A DNA stretch of 64,000 nucleotides from Cellulomonas xiejunii. Its GTDB lineage: Bacteria > Actinomycetota > Actinomycetes > Actinomycetales > Cellulomonadaceae. A model generated the notes under the pieces. It did no database searches, had not been told where the DNA came from, and worked only from the letters and a program-made list of their open reading frames with translations. Of this stretch, positions 1 to 9,198 are shown in pieces. Position 1 is the first letter of the stretch, and every line of letters starts with the position of its first letter. A program made the position numbers and the translations under genes. Location of the stretch: the NCBI RefSeq assembly GCF_024508315.1, contig NZ_CP101987.1, positions 3,472,001-3,536,000 of the forward strand. Direction: 5' to 3'.

Positions 1-320
1 TGCGCGCCCGGGTGCTGGCACGGTCCCGCCACGACCTGACGTCGCTGGCCGCCGCGCTCGACTCGGTGCGGACGGTGACGCTCGCCCCCGCGGACCGCGC
101 GGGTCTGCGGGTCGACGTCCTGGGCAGCGCGCTCAGCGCCGTCGACACGGGCACCACCGCCCCGGGAGTGCTGCTCGACGGGGTCCCGGCCACACGGGTG
201 GGCCTCACGGACGCGCTCGAGGCGGCGTACCGCGAGCAGGCCGCGCTCACCGAGGACCGTCCCACGCGGGTCGCGCTCGTCGACCGTGCCAACGAGGTGC
301 GGCGGTGGACGGCGTGGTGA
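1..320 (+). CDS. PknG-like serine/threonine kinase, C-terminal end (partial)
   Basis: The frame is open from the window edge to the stop at 318-320, so the visible 105 or so residues are only a C-terminus. They are helical and alanine-rich and end in a VALVDRANEVRRWTAW-like tail. PknG-type soluble kinases have a C-terminal TPR region that ends in a similar LVDxANxVRPxTW segment; this is a recognition from memory, not a search. The next gene overlaps this stop and encodes a PP2C phosphatase, followed by vWA and FHA proteins, which supports a kinase at the head of the cassette. The kinase domain itself lies outside the window. Confidence 0.6.
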   Translation, partial: RARVLARSRHDLTSLAAALDSVRTVTLAPADRAGLRVDVLGSALSAVDTGTTAPGVLLDGVPATRVGLTDALEAAYREQAALTEDRPTRVALVDRANEVRRWTAW

Positions 321-1492
321 GCGAGACGGTCGTGGTCTGCCCGTCGTGCGGTGAGACCGCCGGTGCAGGCGCACGGTTCTGCGAGTCGTGCGGGGCGGCG
401 CTGGGTGGCCCGACGCCCGAGGCGACCACGCCGGAGCCGTCGTCCGCCGAGGCGAGCCTGACCCCGCCCGGCCCGGACGGCGACGCCGACCCGACGCCAC
501 CGCCCGCGGCGTGCGCGTGCGGCGGCGGGGTCGCCCCCGACGGCTACTGCGAGCAGTGCGGCGCCCGCGCGCCCGTCGCGCGCGACCACCTCGAGGAGCA
601 GCCCGCGCCGCACGTCGCGGGCGTCACCGACGTCGGCGTGCGGCGCCGTCGCAACGAGGACGCCATGGCGCTCGGTGTGGCCGGGGACGTCACGGTGCTC
701 GTCGTGTGCGACGGCGTGTCCTCGGCACCCGACTCCGACGTCGCGAGCCAGGCCGCTGCCACGGCCGCGCGCGACGTGCTCGTCGCCGGTGCCGCCGACG
801 TCACGCGCGGTGACGCGGGGGCCTGGTCACGCCTGCTGGTGGAGGCCGGCCACCGCGCCGACGACGCCGCACGCGACGCCGTGGACGACGCGATCGCACG
901 GCAGGACCCGCCGTCGTGCACGTTCGTCGCGGCGGTCGTCGGGCGCGAGCTGCTGGCCGCCGCCTGGCTGGGCGACTCGCGCGTGTACTGGCTGCCCGAC
1001 ACCGGGACCCCGGAGCAGCTCACCGAGGACGACTCGGTCGCGGCCGAGCTCATGGCCGGGGGCATGCCGCGCGCGGCCGCCGAACGCTCCCCGGACGCGC
1101 ACGCCATCACGCGCTGGCTGGGTGCCGACGCGCACGACGCCACCGCGCGCACGGTCGCGACCCGTCCCGGAGGCCCCGGCTGGGTGCTCGCCTGCTCCGA
1201 CGGCCTGTGGAACTACGCGTCCGCCCCGGAGGTCGTCGCCGACCTGCTGCGCGACGCCGTCGGACGCGTCGGCGCGGACCCCGCGGCGCTGTCGCGGGAC
1301 CTCGTCGCGTGGGCCAAGGCGGCCGGTGGGCACGACAACGTGACCGTCGCGCTCGCCCGCGTCACGTGGCCCGCGGCCGCCGCGACCGAGCCCGCGCCCG
1401 ACACGAACGCCGAGGACCCGGGCACCGCCCCCACCGTGCGACGACGCTCGCCCGGTAGCCTCCCGGAAGAGCCGGACCCGCCGGCACCCTGA
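305..1492 (+). CDS. Zinc-ribbon PP2C-family protein phosphatase
   Basis: Likely a soluble metal-dependent Ser/Thr phosphatase of the PPM/PP2C family, 395 residues. The N-terminus holds two Cys-rich knuckles (CPSCG...CESCG near residues 10-35 and CACG...CEQCG near 64-84), then a Pro/Glu-rich spacer. The phosphatase core shows RRNEDA, the CDGVSS metal site, GDSR, SDGLWNY and the late DNVT metal site, so it looks catalytically complete. GTG 305 has a GAGGTG five bases upstream; GTG 317, overlapping the upstream stop as GTGA, is a fair alternative. Translational overlap with the PknG-like gene suggests it reverses that kinase or acts in the same pathway (inference). Confidence 0.9.
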   Translation: MDGVVSETVVVCPSCGETAGAGARFCESCGAALGGPTPEATTPEPSSAEASLTPPGPDGDADPTPPPAACACGGGVAPDGYCEQCGARAPVARDHLEEQPAPHVAGVTDVGVRRRRNEDAMALGVAGDVTVLVVCDGVSSAPDSDVASQAAATAARDVLVAGAADVTRGDAGAWSRLLVEAGHRADDAARDAVDDAIARQDPPSCTFVAAVVGRELLAAAWLGDSRVYWLPDTGTPEQLTEDDSVAAELMAGGMPRAAAERSPDAHAITRWLGADAHDATARTVATRPGGPGWVLACSDGLWNYASAPEVVADLLRDAVGRVGADPAALSRDLVAWAKAAGGHDNVTVALARVTWPAAAATEPAPDTNAEDPGTAPTVRRRSPGSLPEEPDPPAP

Positions 1493-1575
1493 CCGCCCGC
1501 CCCGCCCGACGCCCCGTCCCCCACCCGTCCGACACCCGTCCGACACCCACAGCACCGCACCGCCGAGGAGCAAGC

Positions 1576-2853
1576 GTGGCCACGTTCCGTGCCGAGGTCT
1601 TCCAGAACGAGTTCCTGCCCGACGGCGGGACCGACGTCCACGCGATCGTCACCGTGAGCGCCGAGGGCGTGGGCGGGGCGTCGACGACCGGCGGCGGTGT
1701 CGCCGAGATCATCATGGTCGACACGTCGGGGTCCATGACCGGCGCCATGCTGCAGGCCGCGAAGCACGCCGCGCAGGTCGCGGTGGACCATATCCCCGAC
1801 GGGACGTGGTTCGCGATCGTGTCCGGCAGCCACGTCGCGCAGCGCGTCTTCCCCTACCCGAACGCCCCGCTGGCGATCGTGCAGATGGAGCCGGCGGCGC
1901 GCGAGGAGGCCAAGCGCGCGATCTCGCGCCTGGGCGCGCAGGGCGGGACCGCGATGAGCACGTGGCTGCGCCTGGCCGACCAGATCTTCGCGACCCAGCC
2001 CGCCGCGACGCAGCGGCACGCGATCCTGCTGACCGACGGCAAGAACGAGTCCGAGCCGCGCGCCCAGCTGACGTCGACGATCCGGGCCGTCACGGGCCGG
2101 TTCCAGTGCGACGCACGTGGCGTCGGTGAGCGCTGGCAGGTCGACGAGCTGCGGGAGATCGCGACGGCGCTGCTCGGCACGGTCGAGCTGATCGCCGACC
2201 CGGCGGACATCGCGGCCGACTTCCGGGCCCTGCTGGCCACGTCGCTGTCCCGGGGCGTGGCCGACGCGCAGCTGCGGGTGTGGACGCCGCAGGGTGGGCA
2301 GGTGCTGTTCGTCCGGCAGGTCGCCCCGACGGTCGAGGACCTCACGTCGCGACGCACCCAGGTGACGCCGCTGATCGGCGGGTACCCGACGGGTGCGTGG
2401 GCCGACGAGTCGCGCGACTACCACGTCGCGGTTCGCGTGCCCTCGAAGAACGTGGGCGCCGAGCAGCTCGCCGCGCGGGTGCAGGTGGCCGTGGCGGACG
2501 AGGTCGTCGCCTCCGGCCTGGTGAAGGCCGCGTGGTCCGACGACGCGTCGCTCACCGCGCGCATCAGCCCCGAGGTCGCGCACTACACGGGCCAGGCCGA
2601 GCTGGCGTCCGCGATCCAGGAGGGCCTGGCGGCGAAGGCCGCGGGCGACGAGGCGACCGCGACCGTCAAGCTGGGCCGGGCGGTGCAGCTGGCCGCCGAG
2701 ACCGGCAACGAGGAGGCGACGTCGAAGCTGCGTCGCGTCGTGGAGATCGAGGACGAGGAGCACGGCACGGTGCGGCTCAAGCGCGGCGCGTCCCGCCTGG
2801 ACGAGATGGCCCTCGACACGGCCTCGACGAAGACCTCGCGGGTGCGGCGATGA
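1576..2853 (+). CDS. vWA-domain protein of the kinase/phosphatase cassette
   Basis: A 425-residue soluble protein without signal peptide or membrane segment. A von Willebrand A domain starts near residue 43: MIDAS motif DTSGSM near 49-54, a GGTAMSTWL threonine near 120 and LLTDG near 150. The C-terminal half is a beta-rich region followed by an acidic helical stretch. It resembles the cytoplasmic vWA proteins (TerY type) that occur with PP2C phosphatases and kinases. A GGAG lies 8 bases before the GTG start. It overlaps the next gene by ATGA, so both are probably co-translated. The role is likely metal-dependent protein assembly within the phospho-signalling cassette; the partner is unknown. 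Confidence 0.85.
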   Translation: MATFRAEVFQNEFLPDGGTDVHAIVTVSAEGVGGASTTGGGVAEIIMVDTSGSMTGAMLQAAKHAAQVAVDHIPDGTWFAIVSGSHVAQRVFPYPNAPLAIVQMEPAAREEAKRAISRLGAQGGTAMSTWLRLADQIFATQPAATQRHAILLTDGKNESEPRAQLTSTIRAVTGRFQCDARGVGERWQVDELREIATALLGTVELIADPADIAADFRALLATSLSRGVADAQLRVWTPQGGQVLFVRQVAPTVEDLTSRRTQVTPLIGGYPTGAWADESRDYHVAVRVPSKNVGAEQLAARVQVAVADEVVASGLVKAAWSDDASLTARISPEVAHYTGQAELASAIQEGLAAKAAGDEATATVKLGRAVQLAAETGNEEATSKLRRVVEIEDEEHGTVRLKRGASRLDEMALDTASTKTSRVRR

Positions 2854-3716
2854 GCGTCACCTGCCCCGACGGGCACACCAGCGAGTCGACCGACTACTGC
2901 GACGTCTGCGGCGCGCCGATCGGTGCGTCGGGTGGCGGCGGCGGTGCGGCACCCGTCGGCGGGTCGGCCGGGAAGGCCGCGGTGCCGTCACCGAGCACGT
3001 GCCCGCACTGCGGGTCGCCCGCGGCGTCGGGTGCGCTGTTCTGCGAGAACTGCGGCTACGACTTCACGACGGGCGTGACTCCGGTCGCGCACGCTCCGTC
3101 GTCGCTCGACCTGGGCGCGACGCATGCCGTGCCGACCGTCACCGACCCCGCGGCCGGTGCGGCGACCCCCACCGGTGCCGCGCCGGGCACGTCCGCGACG
3201 AGCGCCCCGGCGCCGGACCCGCTCGAGCCGCCGCCCGCGGTGGTGGCGCCTCCCGCGTCGTCGACGCCGTCGGCGGACCCCGCCTCCCCCCTCACTCCCC
3301 CACCGCCGGGGAGCGACGCGTGGGTCGCGGAGCTGTGGGTCGACCCCGACTGGTACGCCGCGCAGCAGGCCGAGGACCCGATGCCATCCGTCGGGCTGCC
3401 GGTGCTCATCCCGCTGCGGGAACGCAGCATCCTCGTCGGGCGGCCGTCCGCGTCACGCAACATCCGGCCGCAGGTCGACGCGGGCGCGGACAGCGGCGTG
3501 TCCCGCCGGCACTGCCAGCTCAACACCGACGGTCACCGCTGGTGGGTCGAGGACCTGCAGTCGTCGAACGGCACGTTCGTCGCACGCGTCGGCGAGCCCC
3601 TGCCGGACGACCCGATCCGCCCCGGCCAGCGACACGAGCTGCAGGACGGCGACCGGCTGTACCTCGGCTCGTGGACGCGGCTCGTCGTGCGCAAGGCGCT
3701 GCCGGGCGAGGTCTGA
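2850..3716 (+). CDS. Double zinc-ribbon FHA-domain protein
   Basis: A 288-residue phosphothreonine-reader protein. The N-terminus has two zinc-ribbon-like Cys clusters (CPDG...CDVCG near 4-22 and CPHCG...CENCG near 50-70). A long Pro/Ala/Thr linker follows to about residue 155, then a C-terminal FHA domain with the conserved VGR, SRRH and SSNGTF motifs that bind phosphothreonine. The start is ATG 2850, overlapping the vWA stop as ATGA. Zinc ribbons resembling those of the PP2C protein two genes upstream suggest a shared docking mode. It is probably the output or adaptor for the kinase/phosphatase pair; this is inferred from context only. Confidence 0.88.
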   Translation: MSVTCPDGHTSESTDYCDVCGAPIGASGGGGGAAPVGGSAGKAAVPSPSTCPHCGSPAASGALFCENCGYDFTTGVTPVAHAPSSLDLGATHAVPTVTDPAAGAATPTGAAPGTSATSAPAPDPLEPPPAVVAPPASSTPSADPASPLTPPPPGSDAWVAELWVDPDWYAAQQAEDPMPSVGLPVLIPLRERSILVGRPSASRNIRPQVDAGADSGVSRRHCQLNTDGHRWWVEDLQSSNGTFVARVGEPLPDDPIRPGQRHELQDGDRLYLGSWTRLVVRKALPGEV

Positions 3717-3748
3717 CCTCACCCCTGCCCCACCCACCCGCCGGCACA

Positions 3749-3765
3749 GGCGGGTCCGGCCCGCC
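3749..3765 (+). terminator. Weak GC hairpin after the FHA gene
   Basis: A six-base-pair GGCGGG/CCCGCC stem with a 5-base loop lies 33 bases after the FHA stop, between convergent genes. There is no T run, so this is only a possible terminator. Confidence 0.3.
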
Positions 3766-3860
3766 CCCACCGACGGCGACGTGCGCGCCCGCGGCCGGCG
3801 GTGTCATCAGGCGTCCCGACGTAGTCGAGCGCGGCCCGGCGCGGTGTCCCCGGCACCGCG

Positions 3861-3942
3861 TCCCACATCGTGGGAGCAGCCCACCGCGAGACCGGGCTCA
3901 GTCGGGTCACCGCACGTCTGTCGGCGCCTCCGCCCGGTCTCG
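3861..3942. repeat. Dispersed palindromic repeat, copy A
   Basis: Two palindromes side by side: TCCCAC/GTGGGA around 3861-3875, then CGAGACCGGGC at 3887-3897 paired with GCCCGGTCTCG at 3932-3942. The right arm falls inside the 3' end of the next minus-strand gene. A related element, inverted, lies at 13869-13955. It sits between convergent genes, so it could fold in either transcript. Confidence 0.65.
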
Positions 3943-4653
3943 TTCACGGCCCGTCTCACGCTCCGGGACCGACAGCGCGTCACCCAGGGACGTCGACACC
4001 TCGGACGGGGCCACGACCCGCGGCACCCCCGTCGTGTCGACGACGAGCGACGCACGCCGCCACGGCGCGGCCGCCGCGAAGTAGCGCCGCTGCGCGCCCG
4101 CGTACCGGGCCAACGGCCCGTGCTCAGGGTCCGGGTCGACGCCGTCGCGCGCGACCATCCGCCGCGCCGCCACCTCGAAGGGCACGTGCAGGTACACCGA
4201 CCAGTCCCAGTGCTCCCGCAGCTCGTCGCGGTGCAGGAACGTGCCCTCGACCAGGACGAGCGCGTCGTCGGGCGCCCGGACCGTCGCCGCCGGCGCGACG
4301 CGGTCCGCCACGCGGTCGAACGACGCCGGGCTGTACCACCCGTCACCGTCGGGGTGCAGCGGTGCCAGCGCCAGGGCGACGAGCGAGCCGTAGTCGTACG
4401 CGTCCTGCCAGAAGCCCTCCGGTGACCACCGGCCGCGCGCGTGCCGGACGGCCGACGGGTGGAAGAAGTCGTCGGCGTGCAGGACCACGACGGGACGGCC
4501 GCGGACGGCTGCGGCCAGGCGGGCCGTGAACGTCGTCTTGCCGCTCGCGCCGACCCCGTCGACGGCCACGAGCGCGCGCCGCCCACGCGGCACCGCCGCC
4601 GTCAGCCGGTCCACGACCAGCTCGAGGTCACCGCGCGCGTCCACGGCGGCCAC
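3907..4653 (-). CDS. Uridine kinase-like P-loop NTPase
   Basis: A 248-residue cytosolic P-loop protein. The Walker A motif reads GVGASGKT near residue 38, followed by the HADDFFHP segment typical of the uridine kinase/phosphoribulokinase fold, where the Asp pair contacts substrate and metal. A later VEGTFLHRDEL stretch matches the family pattern LVEG. The frame is open upstream to 4737, but the GTG at 4653 gives the usual N-terminus just before the P-loop helix. The substrate could be a nucleoside, a sugar or pantothenate, so the name is only family-level. The last codons overlap the right arm of dispersed repeat copy A. Confidence 0.8.
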   Translation of the reverse strand: MAAVDARGDLELVVDRLTAAVPRGRRALVAVDGVGASGKTTFTARLAAAVRGRPVVVLHADDFFHPSAVRHARGRWSPEGFWQDAYDYGSLVALALAPLHPDGDGWYSPASFDRVADRVAPAATVRAPDDALVLVEGTFLHRDELREHWDWSVYLHVPFEVAARRMVARDGVDPDPEHGPLARYAGAQRRYFAAAAPWRRASLVVDTTGVPRVVAPSEVSTSLGDALSVPERETGRERDRAEAPTDVR

Positions 4654-4721
4654 GGTCCCGCACCCCGGCCGACACGGCAAGCGTCGCCGGTCGCCGGTGG
4701 TCCACCTCCCATGCCCCCGCG

Positions 4722-4760
4722 CGACGACGGCACCCACCGTGCCGATGGGTGCCGTCGTCG
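4722..4760 (-). terminator. Strong hairpin downstream of the subtilase gene
   Basis: A perfect 15-bp stem, CGACGACGGCACCCA with its complement, and a 9-base loop, 13 bases beyond the subtilase stop on the minus strand. This is typical of T-poor terminators in high-GC actinobacteria. Confidence 0.7.
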
Positions 4761-4772
4761 GACTGCGGCCTC

Positions 4773-7700
4773 CTACCCGTCGAGCACGGCGACGCTCGCC
4801 AGGCTCTTGCGGACGAACCGCGTGCGGCAGGCCGGGCTGTATCCCGAGGCGGTCACGGCCACCGAGTAGCTGCCGGGCACCGCGGTGCGGGCGTAGCTGC
4901 CGGTGAGGACGCCGGGTGCCGCCGTGCGCTGCCCGAGCCGCGGGTCGACGAAGGTGCCGAGTCCGGGGGCCACGACGCCCAGCGCCCGCCGGCCACCCAC
5001 GGTCGTGCCGACGCCGACGCTCGTGCCGCCGGGCCGCAGCGGACGGCCGGGCTGGAACTTCCGCGCACCGAGCGCGAACCGGTCGACCCGCGGCGCGAGG
5101 ATGTCCTGACCGTCGGCGGCCTTCAGCTCACCGCGCAGCAGCACGAGCTGGGCGAGGTGGGCGCGGGCCGTGTCCGGCTTGCCGTCGGCGAGGAACTTCT
5201 CGGGCAGGCGCACCTGGGAGAGCCGGTCGCGGTACCGGTCGACGAGGTCACGGGTGGCCGCCACGGGCGCCGCGACGGTCGCTGCGACCTTGACACCGTC
5301 CAGCCCGCCGAGGCGGTCCGCGACCGTCGTCATCAGGCCGATCGCGTCGCCGGCGACCAGCCGGGTCGGGACGTCGAGGCGCAGGCCCAGCGGCGAGCGG
5401 ACGAACCCGCCGACGGTGTACGGCGTGTGCCGGCGGCGGTCCGTGGCGACCTCGACGGTCCACAAGCCGGGCTCCGGGTCCTGGATCGTGAAGCTCACGT
5501 AGCCGTCGCCCGCGTTGCGCAGCACCTCCGTCGCCGACCTGGGCAGCCACCGTCCGCCGGGCGAGCGCAGCCGCACCGCGATCTGGCCGTCACCCCGCGG
5601 CTCGCGGGGCACGAACCGCAGCGACGTGTCGTGCCACGCGACCGTGAACACCACCGACTCGGCACAGCCGTCGACCCAGCCCGTCACCTGCGACACCGAC
5701 GCGGTCGACGACTCGTTGACGATGACGCCGTCGCCGGTCACCTCGCCCCGGATGTAGTTGTAGATCTCGAAGAGGTCGTCGATCGTCGGCATGTAGTAGT
5801 ACCGGCCGTCGGTGTCGTCCGCGAGCTGTGCCAGCAGCGTCTGGTCCGACGCAGGGCCCATCGCGCACGTGTAGATCGGCAGGCCCGACGGCAACGCGAC
5901 CGCGGCGTCGACCGCCCACGGCTTGGCCGGGTTCGACTCGTCGCACCCCTTGTTGTCGTAGCCGTCGGACAGCAGCACCATGGCCCGTCGCGTCCCGGCG
6001 GCGAGCATGTTCCCCGCCGTCTCGATGCCCGCGCCCATGAACGTGCACCCGCCGAACCCGATGGCGTCGACCGCCGCAGCGGCCGCGTCGCGCGTCGACT
6101 GGTCGACGATCTGCTGGGGCGCCCCGGTACCCGGGTACTCCTCGTCACCCGAGTCCCCGAAGCTGACGACCCCGACGGAGTCGTCGACACCCAGCAGGTC
6201 GATGAACTGCCGGGACGTCTGGCGGGTGATGTCGACGTAGCCGAAGCTCTCCATGGAGCCCGACCGGTCGATCACCGCCACCACCTTCACCGGGTCGGCA
6301 GCGGGGACCTCGGCGTTGTCGATGACCAGGGCGAAGTCCTGCCAGGGCCCCGCGACGTCCGTCCGGGCGGACGCGGCGAGGTTCGCCGCGACGACGGTGA
6401 CCTCGTAGACGCCCGTCGGGTTCTGGATGACCGCTCCCTCGGTGGTGTTGAGGTCGTCCGCCGAGCCGCCCGTCGTCGAGAAGGCGCCCGTGAACACGTT
6501 GCCGCGGAACACCTGCCCGGAGTCGACGTGCCGGATCTCGAGGTCGAGGTCGTTGACGAGAGCGGGGCTCGCGCCGACGGCACCCGCGGCGTCCGACCAC
6601 GTCAGCGTGACCCGCAGCGGGAGCCCCACGACGGCGGGCGCCACGCGGATCGTGTACTCCTGGCCGGTCGCAGTGAAGGCCTGCCGCTGGTCGACGAAGA
6701 TCTTCGGTCCACGGTCGGAGGCGGGTGACTGCAGCAGCGCGTTCTCGATCGAGACGCGCCCCCACCCCACGTCGTTGTTGGGCCCTGCCGCGGTGGTGCC
6801 GCCCGCGCCGTCCGTCCCCCCGGCGACCGGCTCGGCGCTCGAGACCATCAGCGCCTTGACCAGCGCGGGGCTCGGGGTCTTGCCGCTGCGCGTCTGACGC
6901 CACCAGTCGATGAGCAGCGCGGCGCTGCCCGCCACGTGGGGTGCCGCCATGGACGTGCCGGACATGGGTGCGTGCACCGCGTGCAGGGTGCCGCCGGTGT
7001 CCGTGTACGGACCGCTGCGGAACCCGACGGGGCTGTAGGTGGAGATGATGTCGGTCCCCGGTGCGACGACCGTCGGCAGCAGCCGGCCGTCGGCCGCGGG
7101 GCCGCGCGACGACGTGGCCGCGAGCCCGCGGATGTCGTCGGGCGACGTCATCTCGGCCGGGCGGGCGTTGAGCGAGTTGCCCACGAGGATCGCGTTCTTC
7201 GTGCTCTTGGTGACGGTGCCCGGACCGGACCCGCTGTTCCCCGCGGAGAACACGACGACGAGCGGTGTCTGGTCGGTCGCCGTCGCGTCGGCGTCACGGA
7301 CGCCGAGGTCCACCGTGCGGTCGTCCGCGGAGTACGCGGCGCCGTTCATCGCCCACGAGTTGTTCATCACGTCGCCGCCCTGCAGCGCCGACTGCTGCAC
7401 GCGCGCCGCGACCGTGCCGCCGAGCTCGACGAGACCGACGGTCGCACCCGGTGCCACGCCCTGCCCCAGCAGGAACCCCTGGGGGTCTGCGGCGCCCGAG
7501 CCGCCGTCACCCGCGGCGATGCCGGCGACGTGCGTCCCGTGCCCGTCGGTGTCCGCACCGACGACGGCCGCCCCGGCGGAGTCGACCACGAACCCGAGCC
7601 GCCCCGCGAGATCCGGGTGGACGGTGACCGGGTCGTTGGTGTCGATGCCGGTGTCGCACACCGCGATCGTGACGCCGGAGCCGTCGACCCCGAGTGCGGC

Positions 7701-8528
7701 GAGGTTCGCGCCGTAGCCCGTGTTGGGCAGCGTCGACGGCGGCGCCGTGGCGTCGAGGTCCTCCATGACGATCTGCGAGCTGCGCTCGTCCTCCAGGACC
7801 GGCGTGTGCACGGCGTCGATCCACCGCACGTCGTCGTGCGCGGCGAGCGCGGGCAGCGCCTTCGTGGGCAGCGTCGCGCTGATGCTGCGGAAGGCGTCGG
7901 GCGACTGCGGCGCGACCTCCAGCACGGTCCCGCCCGAGGTGATCACGAGGGCTGCGACGTCGTCGACGTCGCCGTCGGCGAGCACCCCGATGTCGACGGA
8001 CTTCACGGGGCCCAGGCCACGGTCCTTGCCCACGTCCGGGTCCCCACCGAGCAGGTCCGGGTTGACCTTCCAGGCCGGGGCCAGCGGACCGGTCCACTCG
8101 ACGAACGGGAGCGCGGCCGCGGCGGCCACTGCCGTCGCGTCGCCACGCACGTAGTAGGCGTGCGGGCTGACGGCCTCGACCACCTGCAGGCCCTGCTCGG
8201 CGAGCGTCGCCAGCCACGACTCCTGCACCGGCCCGACGAGCTGGACCAGGTGGTTGACGGTTCCGGTGTCCTCGACGGACGTGAAGCCCGGCGGTGGCGG
8301 CGGCAGCGTGCCGCGCGCGGTGTCGATCTCGTACGTGAACAACCGGATGGTGTGGGGGTCGCGCACCGCCTTGACGCGCCACCCCTCCCGCTCGAGCCGC
8401 GCGACCTGACGCTCGTCGGCGTCGACCACGTAGCCGTGGTCGAGCACGCCGACGACGGCGACCCCGTCGGTCTCGACGACCGACCTCCCTGCGTCCGTCC
8501 GATGGACGATGACATGACGTGCAGACAT
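4773..8528 (-). CDS. S8 subtilisin-like protease fused to a vWA domain
   Basis: A 1251-residue protein. Residues about 1-270 form an unrecognised N-terminal region. A complete S8 catalytic domain follows: Asp292 in CDTGID, His330 in DGHGTHVAG, oxyanion Asn431 in SAGNSG and Ser526 in SGTSMAAP. A beta-sandwich region runs near 605-735. A vWA domain follows with a full MIDAS (DRSGS 754-758, Thr829, Asp855 in LLSDG), then another beta region and a short C-terminal carboxypeptidase-regulatory-like segment. No signal peptide or membrane helix is visible at the chosen ATG 8528 (MSARHVIV...), nor in the 58 codons upstream. It may be cytosolic or exported by another route. The target is unknown. Confidence 0.88.
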   Translation of the reverse strand: MSARHVIVHRTDAGRSVVETDGVAVVGVLDHGYVVDADERQVARLEREGWRVKAVRDPHTIRLFTYEIDTARGTLPPPPPGFTSVEDTGTVNHLVQLVGPVQESWLATLAEQGLQVVEAVSPHAYYVRGDATAVAAAAALPFVEWTGPLAPAWKVNPDLLGGDPDVGKDRGLGPVKSVDIGVLADGDVDDVAALVITSGGTVLEVAPQSPDAFRSISATLPTKALPALAAHDDVRWIDAVHTPVLEDERSSQIVMEDLDATAPPSTLPNTGYGANLAALGVDGSGVTIAVCDTGIDTNDPVTVHPDLAGRLGFVVDSAGAAVVGADTDGHGTHVAGIAAGDGGSGAADPQGFLLGQGVAPGATVGLVELGGTVAARVQQSALQGGDVMNNSWAMNGAAYSADDRTVDLGVRDADATATDQTPLVVVFSAGNSGSGPGTVTKSTKNAILVGNSLNARPAEMTSPDDIRGLAATSSRGPAADGRLLPTVVAPGTDIISTYSPVGFRSGPYTDTGGTLHAVHAPMSGTSMAAPHVAGSAALLIDWWRQTRSGKTPSPALVKALMVSSAEPVAGGTDGAGGTTAAGPNNDVGWGRVSIENALLQSPASDRGPKIFVDQRQAFTATGQEYTIRVAPAVVGLPLRVTLTWSDAAGAVGASPALVNDLDLEIRHVDSGQVFRGNVFTGAFSTTGGSADDLNTTEGAVIQNPTGVYEVTVVAANLAASARTDVAGPWQDFALVIDNAEVPAADPVKVVAVIDRSGSMESFGYVDITRQTSRQFIDLLGVDDSVGVVSFGDSGDEEYPGTGAPQQIVDQSTRDAAAAAVDAIGFGGCTFMGAGIETAGNMLAAGTRRAMVLLSDGYDNKGCDESNPAKPWAVDAAVALPSGLPIYTCAMGPASDQTLLAQLADDTDGRYYYMPTIDDLFEIYNYIRGEVTGDGVIVNESSTASVSQVTGWVDGCAESVVFTVAWHDTSLRFVPREPRGDGQIAVRLRSPGGRWLPRSATEVLRNAGDGYVSFTIQDPEPGLWTVEVATDRRRHTPYTVGGFVRSPLGLRLDVPTRLVAGDAIGLMTTVADRLGGLDGVKVAATVAAPVAATRDLVDRYRDRLSQVRLPEKFLADGKPDTARAHLAQLVLLRGELKAADGQDILAPRVDRFALGARKFQPGRPLRPGGTSVGVGTTVGGRRALGVVAPGLGTFVDPRLGQRTAAPGVLTGSYARTAVPGSYSVAVTASGYSPACRTRFVRKSLASVAVLDG

Positions 8529-8695
8529 CTCGATGACCCCCACTGCGATACGCAGACCTGCTCGACGCCGGCGGCGCCTGACACGACAAGGGCGGGCGGG
8601 ACGTCCCGCGAGATACCCGCGGGCCAGGGCTGCACCCGGGTGATCACCGCGCCCGAGGCGGTGCGCGTGTCGGTGGTCGGGGGCACGATGCGCAG

Positions 8696-9097
8696 ATGGC
8701 ACACGTCGAACGCCTCCGTCCCGACGGGCTCGTCCGGAGCCCCGCCTTCAGCCACGTCGCGGTGGTCCCGCCGGGCGCGACGACGATCTACGTCGGCGGG
8801 CAGGACGCCGTCGACGCCGAGGGGCGCCTGGTCGGTGAGGGCGACGCCGCCGCGCAGGCGGTGCGCGCGGTCGAGAACGTGCGCACGGCGCTGGCGGCCG
8901 CGGGCGCGACGTTCGCCGACGTCGTCCAGTGGACCGTGCTGCTCGCCGACGGCGTCGACGTGAACGCCGCGTACGGCGCGATCGCGCCGCTCATCGCGAC
9001 GGACGACCCCGGGCTGGTCGTCGCCGCCCGCGTGGCGGGCCTGGCCGTGCCGGGTGCGCTCGTCGAGGTGAGTGCCGTCGCCGCGGTGGTCCGCTGA
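8696..9097 (+). CDS. RidA-family protein
   Basis: A 133-residue single-domain protein of the YjgF/YER057c/RidA superfamily, recognisable from the IYVGGQDAVDAEGRLVG segment and the QAVRAVENVRTALAAAGATFADVV helix. Classical RidA trimers hydrolyse reactive enamine/imine intermediates using a conserved Arg near residue 105 (R in AARVAGL here). The start is ATG 8696. It is transcribed divergently from the subtilase across about 170 bases. It could be a housekeeping deaminase or a subfamily member with another substrate. Confidence 0.85.
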   Translation: MAHVERLRPDGLVRSPAFSHVAVVPPGATTIYVGGQDAVDAEGRLVGEGDAAAQAVRAVENVRTALAAAGATFADVVQWTVLLADGVDVNAAYGAIAPLIATDDPGLVVAARVAGLAVPGALVEVSAVAAVVR

Positions 9098-9198
9098 CGT
9101 CCGACGGCGTCGTGACCCGTCAGCGCTCCGCCCGGACCCCCAGCTCGCTGCCGCTCGGGTCCCGGACATGCCCGATCCGGGGCCGCTACGGTGACGCC

